Shown: positions 17,761 to 27,158 of the stretch, piece by piece
How the letters are laid out: every line of letters begins with the position of its first letter
How positions within the stretch are numbered: the stretch's first letter is position 1
Assembly: GCF_018860345.1 (NCBI RefSeq)
Contig: NZ_JAHKPJ010000021.1
Location: 181,173 to 245,172 of the forward strand
Length of the DNA stretch: 64,000 nt
Reading direction: 5' to 3'
From: Psychrosphaera sp. F3M07
GTDB taxonomy: Bacteria; Pseudomonadota; Gammaproteobacteria; Enterobacterales; Alteromonadaceae
The notes under the pieces: generated by a model
What the model saw: the letters and a program-made list of their open reading frames with translations, nothing else
What the model was told of the DNA's origin: nothing
The model's database searches: none
Made by a program: the position numbers and the translations under genes

Positions 17761-19227
17761 TTAGTGAAAATCTTTTCGATTCACTAACGTAAATAATTGG
17801 TTAATTTGTTGAGCTGATTTTATGCCTGGGCTGGTCTCAACACCTGAATTTACATCAACGCCACAAACTGGAAGGTTTTGTGTTGATTTAATATTTTCCA
17901 AATTTAAGCCACCCGCTAACATAAATGCTGGTGAATTTAAGTTAATGCCTTTTAACAAGTTCCAATCGAAGGTTTTACCTGTTCCGCCAGATTGACCTGT
18001 AGTAACACACTTAGTATCCAATAATATTCTGTCTGCGCTTGGCCATCGTTTTGGTAAAGCTTCAGTGGCATTTGTTTGAATGTTATCAGCTTCAACCGCA
18101 ACGGACTTCCATATGCTTATTTGTTTATTTGCCTTGTTAGAGAGTTCTCTAACAGAGTCGATATAGTTGTCATCTTCATTACCGTGTAATTGTACTACGC
18201 TAATGTTTAACTCAGAGATCAGTTTATCTAGTTCTTTTAACGGCATATCTTGAGTAACAGCAACAAAGTTTAATTGGCCGTTTGAGTCTTGTTCAATGAT
18301 GTCTTTTGCTTTATCGATAGTTACGCAACGTGGGCTTTTTGTCACAAAGATCAAGCCAGCATGTTTTACTTGGTTTTCAATTAACGCTTCAACAGCGGAG
18401 GCTTGAGTTAAACCACACACCTTATGTTCACCGATAATTAAATCATGGCATGCACGAGAAAGATCTTTTTGTGCCATTAACGAACTGCCCACCAAGAAAC
18501 CTTGCACTTCTTGTTTTAACAAGTTCACCTGTTGGTGATTGTTAATTCCTGATTCTGAAATTAACACTGTGTTGTTAATTTGTTGTTCGCTGGCCAATTG
18601 TTTGAACAAACTCACTAACTCAGGGGTTTTATTTAAGTCCGTTGATAAGTCCCTTAAGTTTCGGTTATTTATACCTAATATGTCGGCCTTTAATGATACA
18701 GCACGATGCATTTCTTGTTCATTGCTGACTTCTGTTAGTACGGACATGTTTAGTTCGTTAGCTAAGGTATTAAGCAATGTATATTGTTTATCGTCTAAAA
18801 CTGACAACATCAATAAAATAGCGTTAGCACCAAAGTAACGGGCAAGGTACACCTGATATTCATCGATAAAGAAGTCTTTACATAATACAGGTTGGCTTAA
18901 TTTAGCTTTCACTAAAGGCAAACGCTCAAATTCACCTTGGAAGTATTTTTCGTCCGTTAATACCGAGACACAGCTGGCGTATTGGCCATAACTTTGGCAA
19001 ATTTCATCTAAATCAAAAACAGGGCGAATCAGGCCTTTTGATGGACTTGCCTTTTTGCATTCTAAGATGAAAGCTGCGCCTGTATTTTTATGGTCGCTTT
19101 GCAACGCCGCTTTGAAATCACGGTCGTTAGGTGTTAATTGCTCAATAAACTCAGTGAGTGGGAAATCCACTTTACGTTGGTTGACTTCAAGCTGTTTGTC
19201 CGCAACGATTTTTTCTAATACATTCAT
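17761..19227 (-). CDS. trpCF: Bifunctional indole-3-glycerol phosphate synthase / phosphoribosylanthranilate isomerase
   Basis: This 488-residue fusion has two TIM barrels. The N-terminal TrpC barrel (1-255) shows [13 protein letters not shown] and [11 protein letters not shown] with LISESGI. The C-terminal TrpF barrel (about 256-488) shows [16 protein letters not shown] and [11 protein letters not shown]. The two catalyse consecutive steps of tryptophan synthesis. The fusion is usual in enterobacteria, vibrios and their relatives. It is 14 bases from trpD. The ORF is intact in both halves. Confidence 0.95.
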   Translation of the reverse strand: MNVLEKIVADKQLEVNQRKVDFPLTEFIEQLTPNDRDFKAALQSDHKNTGAAFILECKKASPSKGLIRPVFDLDEICQSYGQYASCVSVLTDEKYFQGEFERLPLVKAKLSQPVLCKDFFIDEYQVYLARYFGANAILLMLSVLDDKQYTLLNTLANELNMSVLTEVSNEQEMHRAVSLKADILGINNRNLRDLSTDLNKTPELVSLFKQLASEQQINNTVLISESGINNHQQVNLLKQEVQGFLVGSSLMAQKDLSRACHDLIIGEHKVCGLTQASAVEALIENQVKHAGLIFVTKSPRCVTIDKAKDIIEQDSNGQLNFVAVTQDMPLKELDKLISELNISVVQLHGNEDDNYIDSVRELSNKANKQISIWKSVAVEADNIQTNATEALPKRWPSADRILLDTKCVTTGQSGGTGKTFDWNLLKGINLNSPAFMLAGGLNLENIKSTQNLPVCGVDVNSGVETSPGIKSAQQINQLFTLVNRKDFH

Positions 19228-19241
19228 TTAATATTCATTCA

Positions 19242-20282
19242 CTATTCTGAGGTTGAACACGAATTGCTAAGTTCAACAAAATCATTCAATGTTTTAATTG
19301 CTTGGCCTGACTGAATTGCTTTTAAGGCAGTTTCTAAAGCTGTTTCAAAGGAATCACATAAGCCATACAGGAATAATACTGGCGCTGTATTAAGAGCAAC
19401 TGCAAAATTATGGGCATCAGTGCCTTTGCCTGATAACACCTGACGAATATTTTTTGCATTTTCTTTTGGTGAACCACCATTTAAGGCTTCAATCGGGAAT
19501 GATTTAAGACCAAACTGCTCAGGCGTTATTTCAAATTCAGTGATTTCACCATTTAATAATTGAGTTATTTGGCTTTTTCCATGTAACGCTATTTCATCCA
19601 TTCCAGACCCATGAATGACCCATGCCGCTTTTTTGCCTAATAATTTAAGTGATTCCGCCATTGGACGGCATAACTCAGGCGCATAAACGCCTAGCACTTG
19701 TACTGCAGCCTTGGCAGGGTTAATTAAAGGCCCAAGAATATTAAAGATAGTTCGGGTTTGTAGCATCTGCCTGACTGGCATAGCGTGACGGATACCAGAA
19801 TGATAAACCGGTGCCATTAAAAAGGTTAAATTAGTTTGCTCTAAACATTGTTTTGCACCTTGCGGTGTCATGTCTAGTTTAATGCCTAGTTCAGATAGCA
19901 CATCGGCAGAACCGGATTTAGATGACACAGCACGGTTTCCGTGTTTTGCCATTTTAACACCGCATGAAGCTGCAAGTATGGCACACATGGTACTGATGTT
20001 GATGGTTTTCGTACCATCGCCACCTGTGCCGCAGTTGTCAGCAGTATCAAAATCAAGTGCAGGAAAGGCAAGGGCATTATCACTTAATGCTTTAGCAGCG
20101 CCTGCAATCTCTGCAACGGTTTCCCCTTTAATCTTTAACGCCGTTAGATACGAAGACAATAAGATTGGATCTAACTCGCCCTTAACCATTTGGGTAAATA
20201 ATTGATGAGTCTGTTCAGATGTTAAATCTTCATCGGCAATAACTTTATGTATTAATTCTAAGTTGGTTGTCGTCATGTTCAT
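19242..20282 (-). CDS. trpD: Anthranilate phosphoribosyltransferase
   Basis: This 346-residue enzyme transfers phosphoribose from PRPP to anthranilate. The PRPP/anthranilate signature DNCGTGGDGTKTINIST is near residue 82. The KHGNRAVSSKSGSADVL segment follows, with the metal-binding DE in GMDEIALHG. It is a stand-alone TrpD, not fused to TrpG as in E. coli. Gaps of 33 bases to trpG and 14 to trpCF keep it within the operon. Confidence 0.96.
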   Translation of the reverse strand: MNMTTTNLELIHKVIADEDLTSEQTHQLFTQMVKGELDPILLSSYLTALKIKGETVAEIAGAAKALSDNALAFPALDFDTADNCGTGGDGTKTINISTMCAILAASCGVKMAKHGNRAVSSKSGSADVLSELGIKLDMTPQGAKQCLEQTNLTFLMAPVYHSGIRHAMPVRQMLQTRTIFNILGPLINPAKAAVQVLGVYAPELCRPMAESLKLLGKKAAWVIHGSGMDEIALHGKSQITQLLNGEITEFEITPEQFGLKSFPIEALNGGSPKENAKNIRQVLSGKGTDAHNFAVALNTAPVLFLYGLCDSFETALETALKAIQSGQAIKTLNDFVELSNSCSTSE

Positions 20283-20315
20283 TCCATTTTTAATCTGGTG
20301 TCGCTGATTCGTTAA

Positions 20316-20906
20316 TTATTTAGTTAAGTAGTTTATGGCTTGCTCTAATAAGCGAGAACCATCGGTGGTTAATATAGATTCTGGGTGGAACTGAAAGCCT
20401 AATGTTTTATTTTTTTCATCTATAAACACCATTGGGATATCTCCTAACTGCCCAATCACAGTAATATTACTTGGCAAATCTTTTACGATTAGTGAATGGT
20501 AACGAGCTACAGACATGTTAGTACCTAACCCATCAAAGATTTCATGTGGTTGGCAGGTTATGACTGACGACTTACCATGAACGGTTTCACCCGCTAACGT
20601 AACGATCGCACCATAGTGTTCAGCAATAGCTTGGTGGCCTAAACAAACACCTATAATTGGTATTGTTCCAACAGCGTATTCAATCAGTTTGGTCATACAG
20701 ACTGAATCAGATGGCTTACCTGGACCAGGAGATAAGAACAACAAAGGTTTTTCACCGGCTTGTATGCTGTTATTAATTTGGTCAATGATCATTTGAGGGT
20801 TAACTGTATTACGGAAGATCTCTATTTGATTGTCTAAACAGCGTAATTCATCGACTAAGTTGTACGTAAATGAATCTTGGTTATCTAATAAAAATATTTT
20901 ACTCAT
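20316..20906 (-). CDS. trpG: Anthranilate synthase component II (glutamine amidotransferase)
   Basis: This 196-residue class I glutamine amidotransferase supplies ammonia to TrpE. The nucleophile Cys is in GVCLGHQAIAE (about 85), the oxyanion segment is SPGPGKPSD and the catalytic His-x-Glu is in FQFHPESILT. Given the trp operon setting it is TrpG, but related proteins (PabA) share the same motifs and it might also serve folate synthesis. It starts one base after the trpE stop codon. Confidence 0.95.
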   Translation of the reverse strand: MSKIFLLDNQDSFTYNLVDELRCLDNQIEIFRNTVNPQMIIDQINNSIQAGEKPLLFLSPGPGKPSDSVCMTKLIEYAVGTIPIIGVCLGHQAIAEHYGAIVTLAGETVHGKSSVITCQPHEIFDGLGTNMSVARYHSLIVKDLPSNITVIGQLGDIPMVFIDEKNKTLGFQFHPESILTTDGSRLLEQAINYLTK

Positions 20907-20907
20907 G

Positions 20908-22572
20908 TTAGTTAACCTCCGTTGTAGATGACTCTGTTTGATTTAAATATACTTCACTAGCTTGAATCGCTTTTAACACAGCTTGAGCTTTGTTTTGTGT
21001 TTCTTCACATTCAGAGACTGGGTCTGAGTCAAACACAACGCCAGCACCGGCTTGAACATGAGCCATTCCATGTTGAACAAAAGCACTGCGTATCACAATG
21101 CATGTATCCATGTCACCGGAGCCATTGATATAACCCACAGCGCCTCCGTAACTGCCACGTCTGGTTTGTTCAACGTCCCTGATTAATGATGCCGCACTAA
21201 TTTTAGGGGCGCCAACGAGTGTACCCATGTTCATGCACGCTTGGTAAGCATGAAGGGCATCTAGATCATTTCTTAATGTACCAATAACACGGGAGACAAG
21301 ATGCATAACATAAGAGTAACGATCGACTTTTAATAACTCTTTAACATAACGCGTGCCTGGTTCACTTATTCGCGCTACATCGTTACGAGCTAAGTCCACT
21401 AACATTAAATGTTCTGCCACTTCTTTTTTGTCATGTCTGAGGTTTAACTCAATACGTGAGTCTAAATCTGGATTAATTGAACCGTCAGCTCTAAAACCAC
21501 GGATACGTGTTCCTGCAATTGGGTATACTTCAACTTGTTTCGTTGTGGAGCAATACTTAAGAGCCGATTCTGGGGATGCACCAAACAATGTAAAATCGTC
21601 GGCTTTAAGATAAAACATATAAGGACTAGGGTTATCTTGTTTTAAATGTCGGTAAGCATCTAATGAGTTAGAACAAGGCAAACTAAAACAACGTGAAGGG
21701 ACAACTTGGAATACATCACCTTGCACTATGTTTTGTTTTAATTGGATAACTTGTTGTTGGAAAATATCGTCTGCCACATTTACGCTAATCGCAGAGTTAT
21801 TAAGAACAGATTTAGTACCCACTTTATTAAAACCAAAGGATTGTGAGTCTGTGTCATGGCTGTCTGCAATTGCCGTATCTAATTGCTGTTTTAATTGTTC
21901 TAGCCGTTTACCAATTGAGAAACAGTTGGCGTAGGCATTCTCTCCACTAAAGACATTACCAATAAGTTCAGTCTGTTGTAATTGATGGTCAATGATCACC
22001 ATAGTTTCAGCTAAGTAAAATAAGTAATCAGGGCAAGTATTTAACCCTTGAGTTACATCAGGTAACGATTCAAAATTAGCTAACATATCATAAGCAAACA
22101 CGCCGCCTAAAAACAGGGCAAACGGTGAATCACTAGGTGCTTTTATAGAATTAACTGCAGAGCGTAATACTTCAAACGCATTAGCTTGTTTTAAACGAGT
22201 ATCCTCATCTACGTTGGTGTCGTTATCTAAAAAGGTGATCGTTAAAAGCTTTCCTTCTAACGAAACATTAGTTGTAGAGGCATATTGTTCAGAAAAGGTT
22301 TTTGATAAATGATGAATGACAGGAAGACCATTATCCACTAACGCCGTCACACTAACTTTATTGCCGTTACATTCAAATTTCACGGCTGTGTCTATTAACA
22401 TCAAACTCTTTAAGTTGTCTTTGCTGTCAATCTCTGCGGATTCCAATAACAAGGCGTTGTCATTGTGTTTGGTAAAACGAGAGAATATATCAAGTGGATC
22501 ATTTAAATAGTTTGCTTTGATACTAATACTATTTACTTCACCAATTGTTGTTGTGATTTGACTAAATACCAT
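20908..22572 (-). CDS. trpE: Anthranilate synthase component I
   Basis: This 554-residue enzyme makes anthranilate from chorismate. C-terminal chorismate-binding motifs are visible: FQVVPSRCFSLP, PIAGTRIRGF, HLMLVDLARNDVAR and GAPKISAASLI. The N-terminal domain includes LLLESAEIDSKDN, which fits the LLES tryptophan-feedback element. It is about 30 residues longer than the E. coli enzyme. It is the first structural gene after the attenuator at 22612-22636. Confidence 0.96.
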   Translation of the reverse strand: MVFSQITTTIGEVNSISIKANYLNDPLDIFSRFTKHNDNALLLESAEIDSKDNLKSLMLIDTAVKFECNGNKVSVTALVDNGLPVIHHLSKTFSEQYASTTNVSLEGKLLTITFLDNDTNVDEDTRLKQANAFEVLRSAVNSIKAPSDSPFALFLGGVFAYDMLANFESLPDVTQGLNTCPDYLFYLAETMVIIDHQLQQTELIGNVFSGENAYANCFSIGKRLEQLKQQLDTAIADSHDTDSQSFGFNKVGTKSVLNNSAISVNVADDIFQQQVIQLKQNIVQGDVFQVVPSRCFSLPCSNSLDAYRHLKQDNPSPYMFYLKADDFTLFGASPESALKYCSTTKQVEVYPIAGTRIRGFRADGSINPDLDSRIELNLRHDKKEVAEHLMLVDLARNDVARISEPGTRYVKELLKVDRYSYVMHLVSRVIGTLRNDLDALHAYQACMNMGTLVGAPKISAASLIRDVEQTRRGSYGGAVGYINGSGDMDTCIVIRSAFVQHGMAHVQAGAGVVFDSDPVSECEETQNKAQAVLKAIQASEVYLNQTESSTTEVN

Positions 22573-22611
22573 TTTGATTACTTTTCTTATTTATTAAATT
22601 TAAGCCATTAA

Positions 22612-22636
22612 AAAACCCGCCAAATAAGCGGGTTTT
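22612..22636 (-). terminator. trp attenuator (terminator)
   Basis: In transcript sense, AAAACCCGC / GCGGGTTTT is a 9-bp stem with a 7-base loop that runs into a U tract about 40 bases before trpE. An alternative partner for its 5' arm is AGCGGGT at the end of the leader peptide gene, giving an antiterminator. Confidence 0.88.
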
Positions 22637-22672
22637 CTTTGATAATGTCGTAATATTACGCGCACCACTTAT

Positions 22673-22726
22673 TCACCCGCTAAACTTGGAAAGCCACCAA
22701 TGCCATGTGAATGTTGAAGTGTTCAT
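22673..22726 (-). CDS. trpL: trp operon leader peptide
   Basis: A 17-codon frame reading MNTSTFTWHWWLSKFSG then TGA lies 37 bases before the attenuator hairpin. Three of four consecutive codons are Trp (WHWW), the hallmark of ribosome-mediated attenuation. An AGGA is present about 12 bases before the ATG. Stalling at the Trp codons leaves the AGCGGGT segment free to pair with the terminator's 5' arm. A ribosome that reaches the stop codon covers it and lets the terminator form. It is too short for normal gene finders. Confidence 0.88.
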   Translation of the reverse strand: MNTSTFTWHWWLSKFSG

Positions 22727-22771
22727 TTGTTTGAAAATTCCTAAATTCGTAATATTTTGATTAAGTGGCTA

Positions 22772-22801
22772 TATAAAAACGTTTTTTGATAGACCTGTCA
22801 A
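22772..22801 (-). promoter_or_regulatory. Probable trp operon promoter
   Basis: On the minus strand TTGACA (22796-22801) is followed after 18 bases by TTTATA (22772-22777), about 45 bases before trpL. I could not identify a convincing TrpR operator. Confidence 0.55.
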
Positions 22802-22881
22802 TTATTTATTTCAGAGATAGTAGAACTAAACGCTATATGACATAATTACGCCATTGTTATTTTTAGTTATTCGAGCCCACC

Positions 22882-23724
22882 TTGATATATGATCTGCATA
22901 GCCATACAACTGCATCTGACGGTAGTTTAACCCCAGTTGAATTAGTCACTCGTGCTGATGTTAGACAGGTGGGCGTTTTAGCAGTTACCGATCATGACAC
23001 CGTTGATGGTTTAACTGCTGCCAAACGAGAAATAGAACTTAAAAAATTAAAATTAAAGTTAGTTAATGGGGTTGAGATATCAACCAAATGGCACGGCTTT
23101 GAAATTCATATAGTTGGTTTATGTATTGATCCGGAAGATTCTGTTTTATTGTCTTGTTTGGATACTCAATTAAAACATCGAGAAATTCGCGCACAATCTA
23201 TGTCTGATAAATTAGAAAAAAAAGGCATAGAAAACGTATATCAAGAAGCCCGAGAAATGGCGGTGGGTAAATGCGTAAGTCGAACGCATTTTGCCAAAGT
23301 ACTATTACAACGAGGCGTGGTTTCCAATTTTGATGCTGCTTTTAAAAAGTATTTAGGTAAAGGTAAATCAGCATATGTGTCGCCTAGTTGGATGGATATT
23401 GAAACAGCGGTTAAGATTATTAAACGTGCTGGTGGCATTTCGGTTATTGCTCACCCAATCCGTTATGACATGTCTAACAAGTGGTTAGCTAAATTAGTGG
23501 CCGAATTTGCGGAACATGGAGGAGACGCTTTAGAAGTAGGATTAAGCCAGCAATCGCCAAATCAACGATTACATATCTCCACCTTAGCTAATAATAATAA
23601 CTTATACAGTTCACAAGGTTCCGACTTTCATGCACCTGCTCGTTGGACTGATTTAGGAAAAAGTTTATATTTAACAGAGCAATGCAAACCAGTTTGGCAA
23701 CATCCAAAATGGCGATTTGCGTAA
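22882..23724 (+). CDS. rnm: PHP-domain phosphoesterase, RNase RNM / TrpH
   Basis: This 280-residue protein matches E. coli YciV/RNase AM: IYDLHSHTTASDGSLTP, then VTDHDTVDGL, GVEISTKWHGFEIHIVG, AHPIRYDMSNKWLAKL and SQGSDFHAPA. The His and Asp residues bind the metals of the PHP site. The E. coli enzyme trims 5' ends of 5S and 23S rRNA and degrades short RNAs. The start is unusual: the only candidate after the in-frame stop at 22864 is TTG at 22882, directly before IYDLHSH. The E. coli protein has a few more residues there. It is divergent from the trp operon. Confidence 0.9.
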   Translation: MIYDLHSHTTASDGSLTPVELVTRADVRQVGVLAVTDHDTVDGLTAAKREIELKKLKLKLVNGVEISTKWHGFEIHIVGLCIDPEDSVLLSCLDTQLKHREIRAQSMSDKLEKKGIENVYQEAREMAVGKCVSRTHFAKVLLQRGVVSNFDAAFKKYLGKGKSAYVSPSWMDIETAVKIIKRAGGISVIAHPIRYDMSNKWLAKLVAEFAEHGGDALEVGLSQQSPNQRLHISTLANNNNLYSSQGSDFHAPARWTDLGKSLYLTEQCKPVWQHPKWRFA

Positions 23725-23773
23725 GATGGGCGTATAGTTATTTTATAACTATGTTTAAATAAGTAAGTAAAAC

Positions 23774-24394
23774 ATGAGTCAATTTTTTCATATTCATCCA
23801 GACAACCCACAAGGGAGATTAATTTCCCAAGCAGCCGCTATTGTAAAAAATGGTGGAGTAGTGGTTTACCCAACCGACTCTGGTTATGCCATTGGTTGTG
23901 CTATTGGCGATAAAAAAGCAATGGATAGAATCATCGCGATCAGAAATGTGGATAAAAACCATAACTTCACATTAGTATGCCGAGATTTATCGGAAATCGC
24001 GACATTTGCTCGGGTAGACAATGTCGCGTTTAGAGCGATTAGAGCCGCAACTCCAGGGCCATATACCTTCATATTCAAAGGCACTAAAGAGGTTCCTAAA
24101 CGAGTACTTAACGATAAACGTAAAACCATAGGAATACGTGTACCGAACAATAAAATTGCTTTAGATTTATTAATGGAGTTAGGCGAACCACTGATGTCTT
24201 CCAGCTTATTGTTGCCTGGCGATGAATTTGCTGAATCAGACCCTGACGAAATTCGCCAACGTTTAGAAAAGCAGGTCGACCTAGTCATACACGGTGGTTA
24301 TTTAGGTGAAAAACCAACCAGCGTAATCGACTTTTCAGAAGGTGAACCAAATATTTTACGATATGGCGAAGGCGATACGAGTCAGTTTGAGTAA
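23774..24394 (+). CDS. yciO: YciO family protein (Sua5/YciO/YrdC)
   Basis: This 206-residue protein has the length of E. coli YciO. Nucleotide-binding motifs of the YrdC fold are visible: VVYPTDSGYAIGC, PGPYTFIFKGTKEVPKR and KTIGIRVPNN. YrdC/Sua5 proteins make threonylcarbamoyl-AMP for the tRNA t6A modification. YciO is a related protein whose physiological role is less clear. The gene order rnm-yciO-scpA-scpB-rluB is one frequently seen in this bacterial group. Confidence 0.9.
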   Translation: MSQFFHIHPDNPQGRLISQAAAIVKNGGVVVYPTDSGYAIGCAIGDKKAMDRIIAIRNVDKNHNFTLVCRDLSEIATFARVDNVAFRAIRAATPGPYTFIFKGTKEVPKRVLNDKRKTIGIRVPNNKIALDLLMELGEPLMSSSLLLPGDEFAESDPDEIRQRLEKQVDLVIHGGYLGEKPTSVIDFSEGEPNILRYGEGDTSQFE

Positions 24395-24398
24395 ATAG

Positions 24399-25256
24399 AT
24401 GACCACTGAGCCGCAAACTCCAACATTAGAAAATCAAGAACGTGATACGACACAAATGATCCAGCAAACTTTACCGCTGGCTTTTGTTCGTGGCGAAGCG
24501 GTTATTGAAAAGCCTGAAGACTTGTTTATCCCCCCTGATGCGTTAGAAATATTTTTAGAGGCATTTGAAGGGCCGTTAGATTTTTTGTTGTATCTGATAA
24601 AAAAACAAAAGTTCGATATTGTTGATTTACCTATTCAAGAGATCACGTTGCAATACATGGAATATGTAGAGTTAATGCGTGAAGTTAAATTAGAATTAGC
24701 TGCAGAATACCTAGTGATGGCGGCTATGTTAGCGGAAATTAAATCTAGACTATTATTACCTAAAAATGTTTTTGATGATGAAAATGAAGAAGACCCTAGA
24801 GCAGAATTAATTCGTCGATTACAAGAATATGAAATCATTAAACAGGCTGCTCAAGATATTGATCAATTACCGAGAATGGAACGTGATACTTTTATATCTA
24901 AAGCGGTAATGCCACAGACAATGAAACCTGAGTTATCTCAGCCAGAAATAGATATACAAGAATTAGTTTTGGCATTTCAATCCGTTTTAAAAAGGGCATC
25001 GGCCTTTACACATCATGAAATTTCAGCGGAAGTATTATCAACAAGAGAAAGAATGTCGCAACTGTTAGACCGGTTAAGCCAAAGTGATAGTTTTATATTA
25101 TTTCATGAATTGTTTGATGTTACAGAAGGGCGTTCTGGAGTGGTGGTTACCTTTTTAGCCGTTTTAGAATTGGTGAAAGAGAGTTTATTAGAGATCATTC
25201 AATCTGCAGCATACGGTCAATTACACGTCCGCTATAAACATGCTGAAGTGAGTTGA
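24399..25256 (+). CDS. scpA: Segregation and condensation protein A
   Basis: This 285-residue kleisin would bridge the heads of an SMC-type ATPase. The N-terminal domain carries the typical FEGPLDFLLYLIKKQKFDIVDLPI and the following EYLVMAAMLAEIKSRLLLP. The winged-helix C-terminus includes VTFLAVLELVKESLLEI. It starts four bases after yciO and ends nine before scpB, so the three are one transcription unit. An N-terminal polar extension (about 1-40) is typical of gammaproteobacterial ScpA. Confidence 0.93.
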   Translation: MTTEPQTPTLENQERDTTQMIQQTLPLAFVRGEAVIEKPEDLFIPPDALEIFLEAFEGPLDFLLYLIKKQKFDIVDLPIQEITLQYMEYVELMREVKLELAAEYLVMAAMLAEIKSRLLLPKNVFDDENEEDPRAELIRRLQEYEIIKQAAQDIDQLPRMERDTFISKAVMPQTMKPELSQPEIDIQELVLAFQSVLKRASAFTHHEISAEVLSTRERMSQLLDRLSQSDSFILFHELFDVTEGRSGVVVTFLAVLELVKESLLEIIQSAAYGQLHVRYKHAEVS

Positions 25257-25265
25257 GCATAAAAT

Positions 25266-25937
25266 ATGAATATTGATGAAAAACAGGTATTAAAAGAACT
25301 TAAACTAAAGCAAATAGTTGAGGCTGCTATTTTTACTTCAGAAACACCATTAACTTTTGATAAATTAAAACAAACTGTATTGATTAATGTTAAAGTAAGC
25401 GACAGTTTACTAAACTCGATATTAAGTGACATAAAAAGTGATTATTCCTCAAGAGGAGTTAACTTAGTCAAACTGGCAAGTGGATATCGGTTTCAAGCGG
25501 CTGCTAATTTGGGGCAATGGTTAACAAATTTGTTATATGAAAAGCCTGCAAAATATAGTCGAGCACTATTAGAAACGTTAGCACTTATAGCTTATAAACA
25601 GCCAATTACCCGTGGTGAAATCGAAAATGTGAGAGGCGTTTCAGTAAGCTCAAACATCATACGAACTTTAGTTGAACGGAATTGGATTAAAGTGGTGGGA
25701 CATAAAGAAGTACCTGGAAGGCCTTCTTTATACGGAACCACAAATGAATTTTTAGATTATTTCTCATTAACTAGTTTGTCTCAATTACCCGATTTAATTG
25801 AGCCGGAGTCATTAGAAATAATTGCACAAAGAATAGACAGTGAATTTATGGGGCAAGCCGACGAGAACACTAACCTATCTAAGGTAAATGTATCTGAGTC
25901 AGCTACCTCAGAAGAATTAAGCGTAAAAGCAGAGTAA
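25266..25937 (+). CDS. scpB: Segregation and condensation protein B
   Basis: This 223-residue protein has two winged-helix domains. It binds the ScpA kleisin in chromosome condensation. Family motifs include [50 protein letters not shown] and [11 protein letters not shown]. The C-terminal ~35 residues are low-complexity and acidic. Spacing to scpA (9 bases) and rluB (7 bases) supports an operon. Confidence 0.93.
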   Translation: MNIDEKQVLKELKLKQIVEAAIFTSETPLTFDKLKQTVLINVKVSDSLLNSILSDIKSDYSSRGVNLVKLASGYRFQAAANLGQWLTNLLYEKPAKYSRALLETLALIAYKQPITRGEIENVRGVSVSSNIIRTLVERNWIKVVGHKEVPGRPSLYGTTNEFLDYFSLTSLSQLPDLIEPESLEIIAQRIDSEFMGQADENTNLSKVNVSESATSEELSVKAE

Positions 25938-25944
25938 AGAATTA

Positions 25945-26811
25945 ATGAGTGAAAAATTACAAAAAGTATTAGCACGATCTGGAGTGGGTTCTCGTCGTGA
26001 GATGGAATCTTATATATCAAGTAATCGTGTAAGTATTAACGGCAGTGTTGCAAAATTAGGTGATCGTGTCGAGGGTACTGAGACAATTCGTGTTGATGGT
26101 CACATTATAGAAGTACGCTCGCAAACCGATGAAATTTGTCGAGTGATCATGTACAACAAACCTGAAGGTGAAATGTGTACACGAAAAGACCCTAAAGGTC
26201 GTCCTACGGTTTACGATAGATTACCAAAACTTAAAAATAGCCGTTGGATTGGCATTGGAAGACTCGATATAAATACCAGTGGTTTATTGTTATTTACCAA
26301 TGATGGTGAGTTAGCCAACCGATTAATGCACCCGAGTTATCAAATAGAACGTGAATACTCAGTGCGAGTGTTTGGTGACGTACAAGATGAACACCTTAGA
26401 AATTTAGTAAAAGGCGTTGAGCTTGAAGATGGTATGGCTAAATTTGATAAAATCAAAGCTGACAAATCTAATCACGATGAAAACTCTAATAGTTGGTTCA
26501 ACGTATCGCTAAAAGAAGGGCGGAATCGTGAAGTTAGACGCTTATGGGCATCACAAGAGTTAACGGTAAGCCGACTTATTCGAATTCGTTATGCAGATGT
26601 GACGTTAGAGAAACGTTTGATGCAAGGTGGGTGGAAAGAGCTCGGTTTAGAAGATTTAAATAAACTTCGTAAAAAAGTTGGTTTGGATAGAGAGTTAAGA
26701 GAGTTTAATCCAACGGTTACTGTTGATAATGCTCAGAGTAGACGAGTTGAGCACGCACGTATAAAACGAGCCGTGAGAAAACATAAACAGCGTCGAATTG
26801 ATAATCGATAG
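25945..26811 (+). CDS. rluB: 23S rRNA pseudouridine synthase RluB
   Basis: This 288-residue protein has an N-terminal S4 RNA-binding domain ([19 protein letters not shown]) and an RsuA-type catalytic domain. The catalytic Asp lies in [19 protein letters not shown]. RluB modifies U2605 of 23S rRNA in E. coli. The [10 protein letters not shown] segment is also typical. The C-terminus is a basic tail ([13 protein letters not shown]). It is the last gene of the rnm-side cluster before the terminator at 26827. Confidence 0.93.
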   Translation: MSEKLQKVLARSGVGSRREMESYISSNRVSINGSVAKLGDRVEGTETIRVDGHIIEVRSQTDEICRVIMYNKPEGEMCTRKDPKGRPTVYDRLPKLKNSRWIGIGRLDINTSGLLLFTNDGELANRLMHPSYQIEREYSVRVFGDVQDEHLRNLVKGVELEDGMAKFDKIKADKSNHDENSNSWFNVSLKEGRNREVRRLWASQELTVSRLIRIRYADVTLEKRLMQGGWKELGLEDLNKLRKKVGLDRELREFNPTVTVDNAQSRRVEHARIKRAVRKHKQRRIDNR

Positions 26812-26826
26812 ACTTGTAAAGATTTG

Positions 26827-26857
26827 AAAAAACCAAACGTTAAGTTTGGTTTTTTTA
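26827..26857 (+). terminator. Rho-independent terminator after rluB
   Basis: AAAAAACCAAAC / GTTTGGTTTTTT with a GTTAA loop and a T tract. Confidence 0.88.
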
Positions 26858-27158
26858 TGCGAAAAATATGAATATTTAATCTTGGTCTGGTTGATGAGTT
26901 TGTAAGTTAAATATGAGTTAATGCTCTAATTTTATTGATTAAACTTAATTTGACGCTGAGTTTTAACTCTAAAAAAATAGAGCTTAAATTTAAATATTTA
27001 TTTAACTTTTGAATTATGTAACTAACTGGTTGTACCAATCAAATAGTTGTGATATTCATTTAATCATGACAGGGCATTGATTGAATTTAAATCACAATCT
27101 CAGTGTTAAATTTAGTCATCAAAAATAAAAATTATAATAAGATCGACCAGGAGAAATT
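26858..27158. other. 301-bp upstream region of the beta-helix gene
   Basis: Very AT-rich, with no gene seen. It contains the FadR-like dyad at 27024-27040 and a ribosome-binding site (CAGGAGAAATT) directly before the ATG at 27159. Promoter hexamers could not be assigned with confidence because of the AT richness. Confidence 0.5.
27024..27040. promoter_or_regulatory. FadR-like operator upstream of the beta-helix lipoprotein gene
   Basis: AACTGGTTGTACCAATC matches 12 of 16 fixed positions of an idealised FadR palindrome (AACTGGTC-N-GACCAGTT). It lies about 118 bp before the start codon. A very similar element precedes the lipase gene (31573-31589). Binding by FadR is inference. Confidence 0.4.

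Noticed and set aside
23884-24288. 134-codon minus-strand open frame inside yciO
   Set aside because: Shadow of a conserved gene; similar shadows at 33460-33822 (lipase), 34489-34908 (sohB), 19870-20205 (trpD) and 45180-45506 (permease) were rejected for the same reason.
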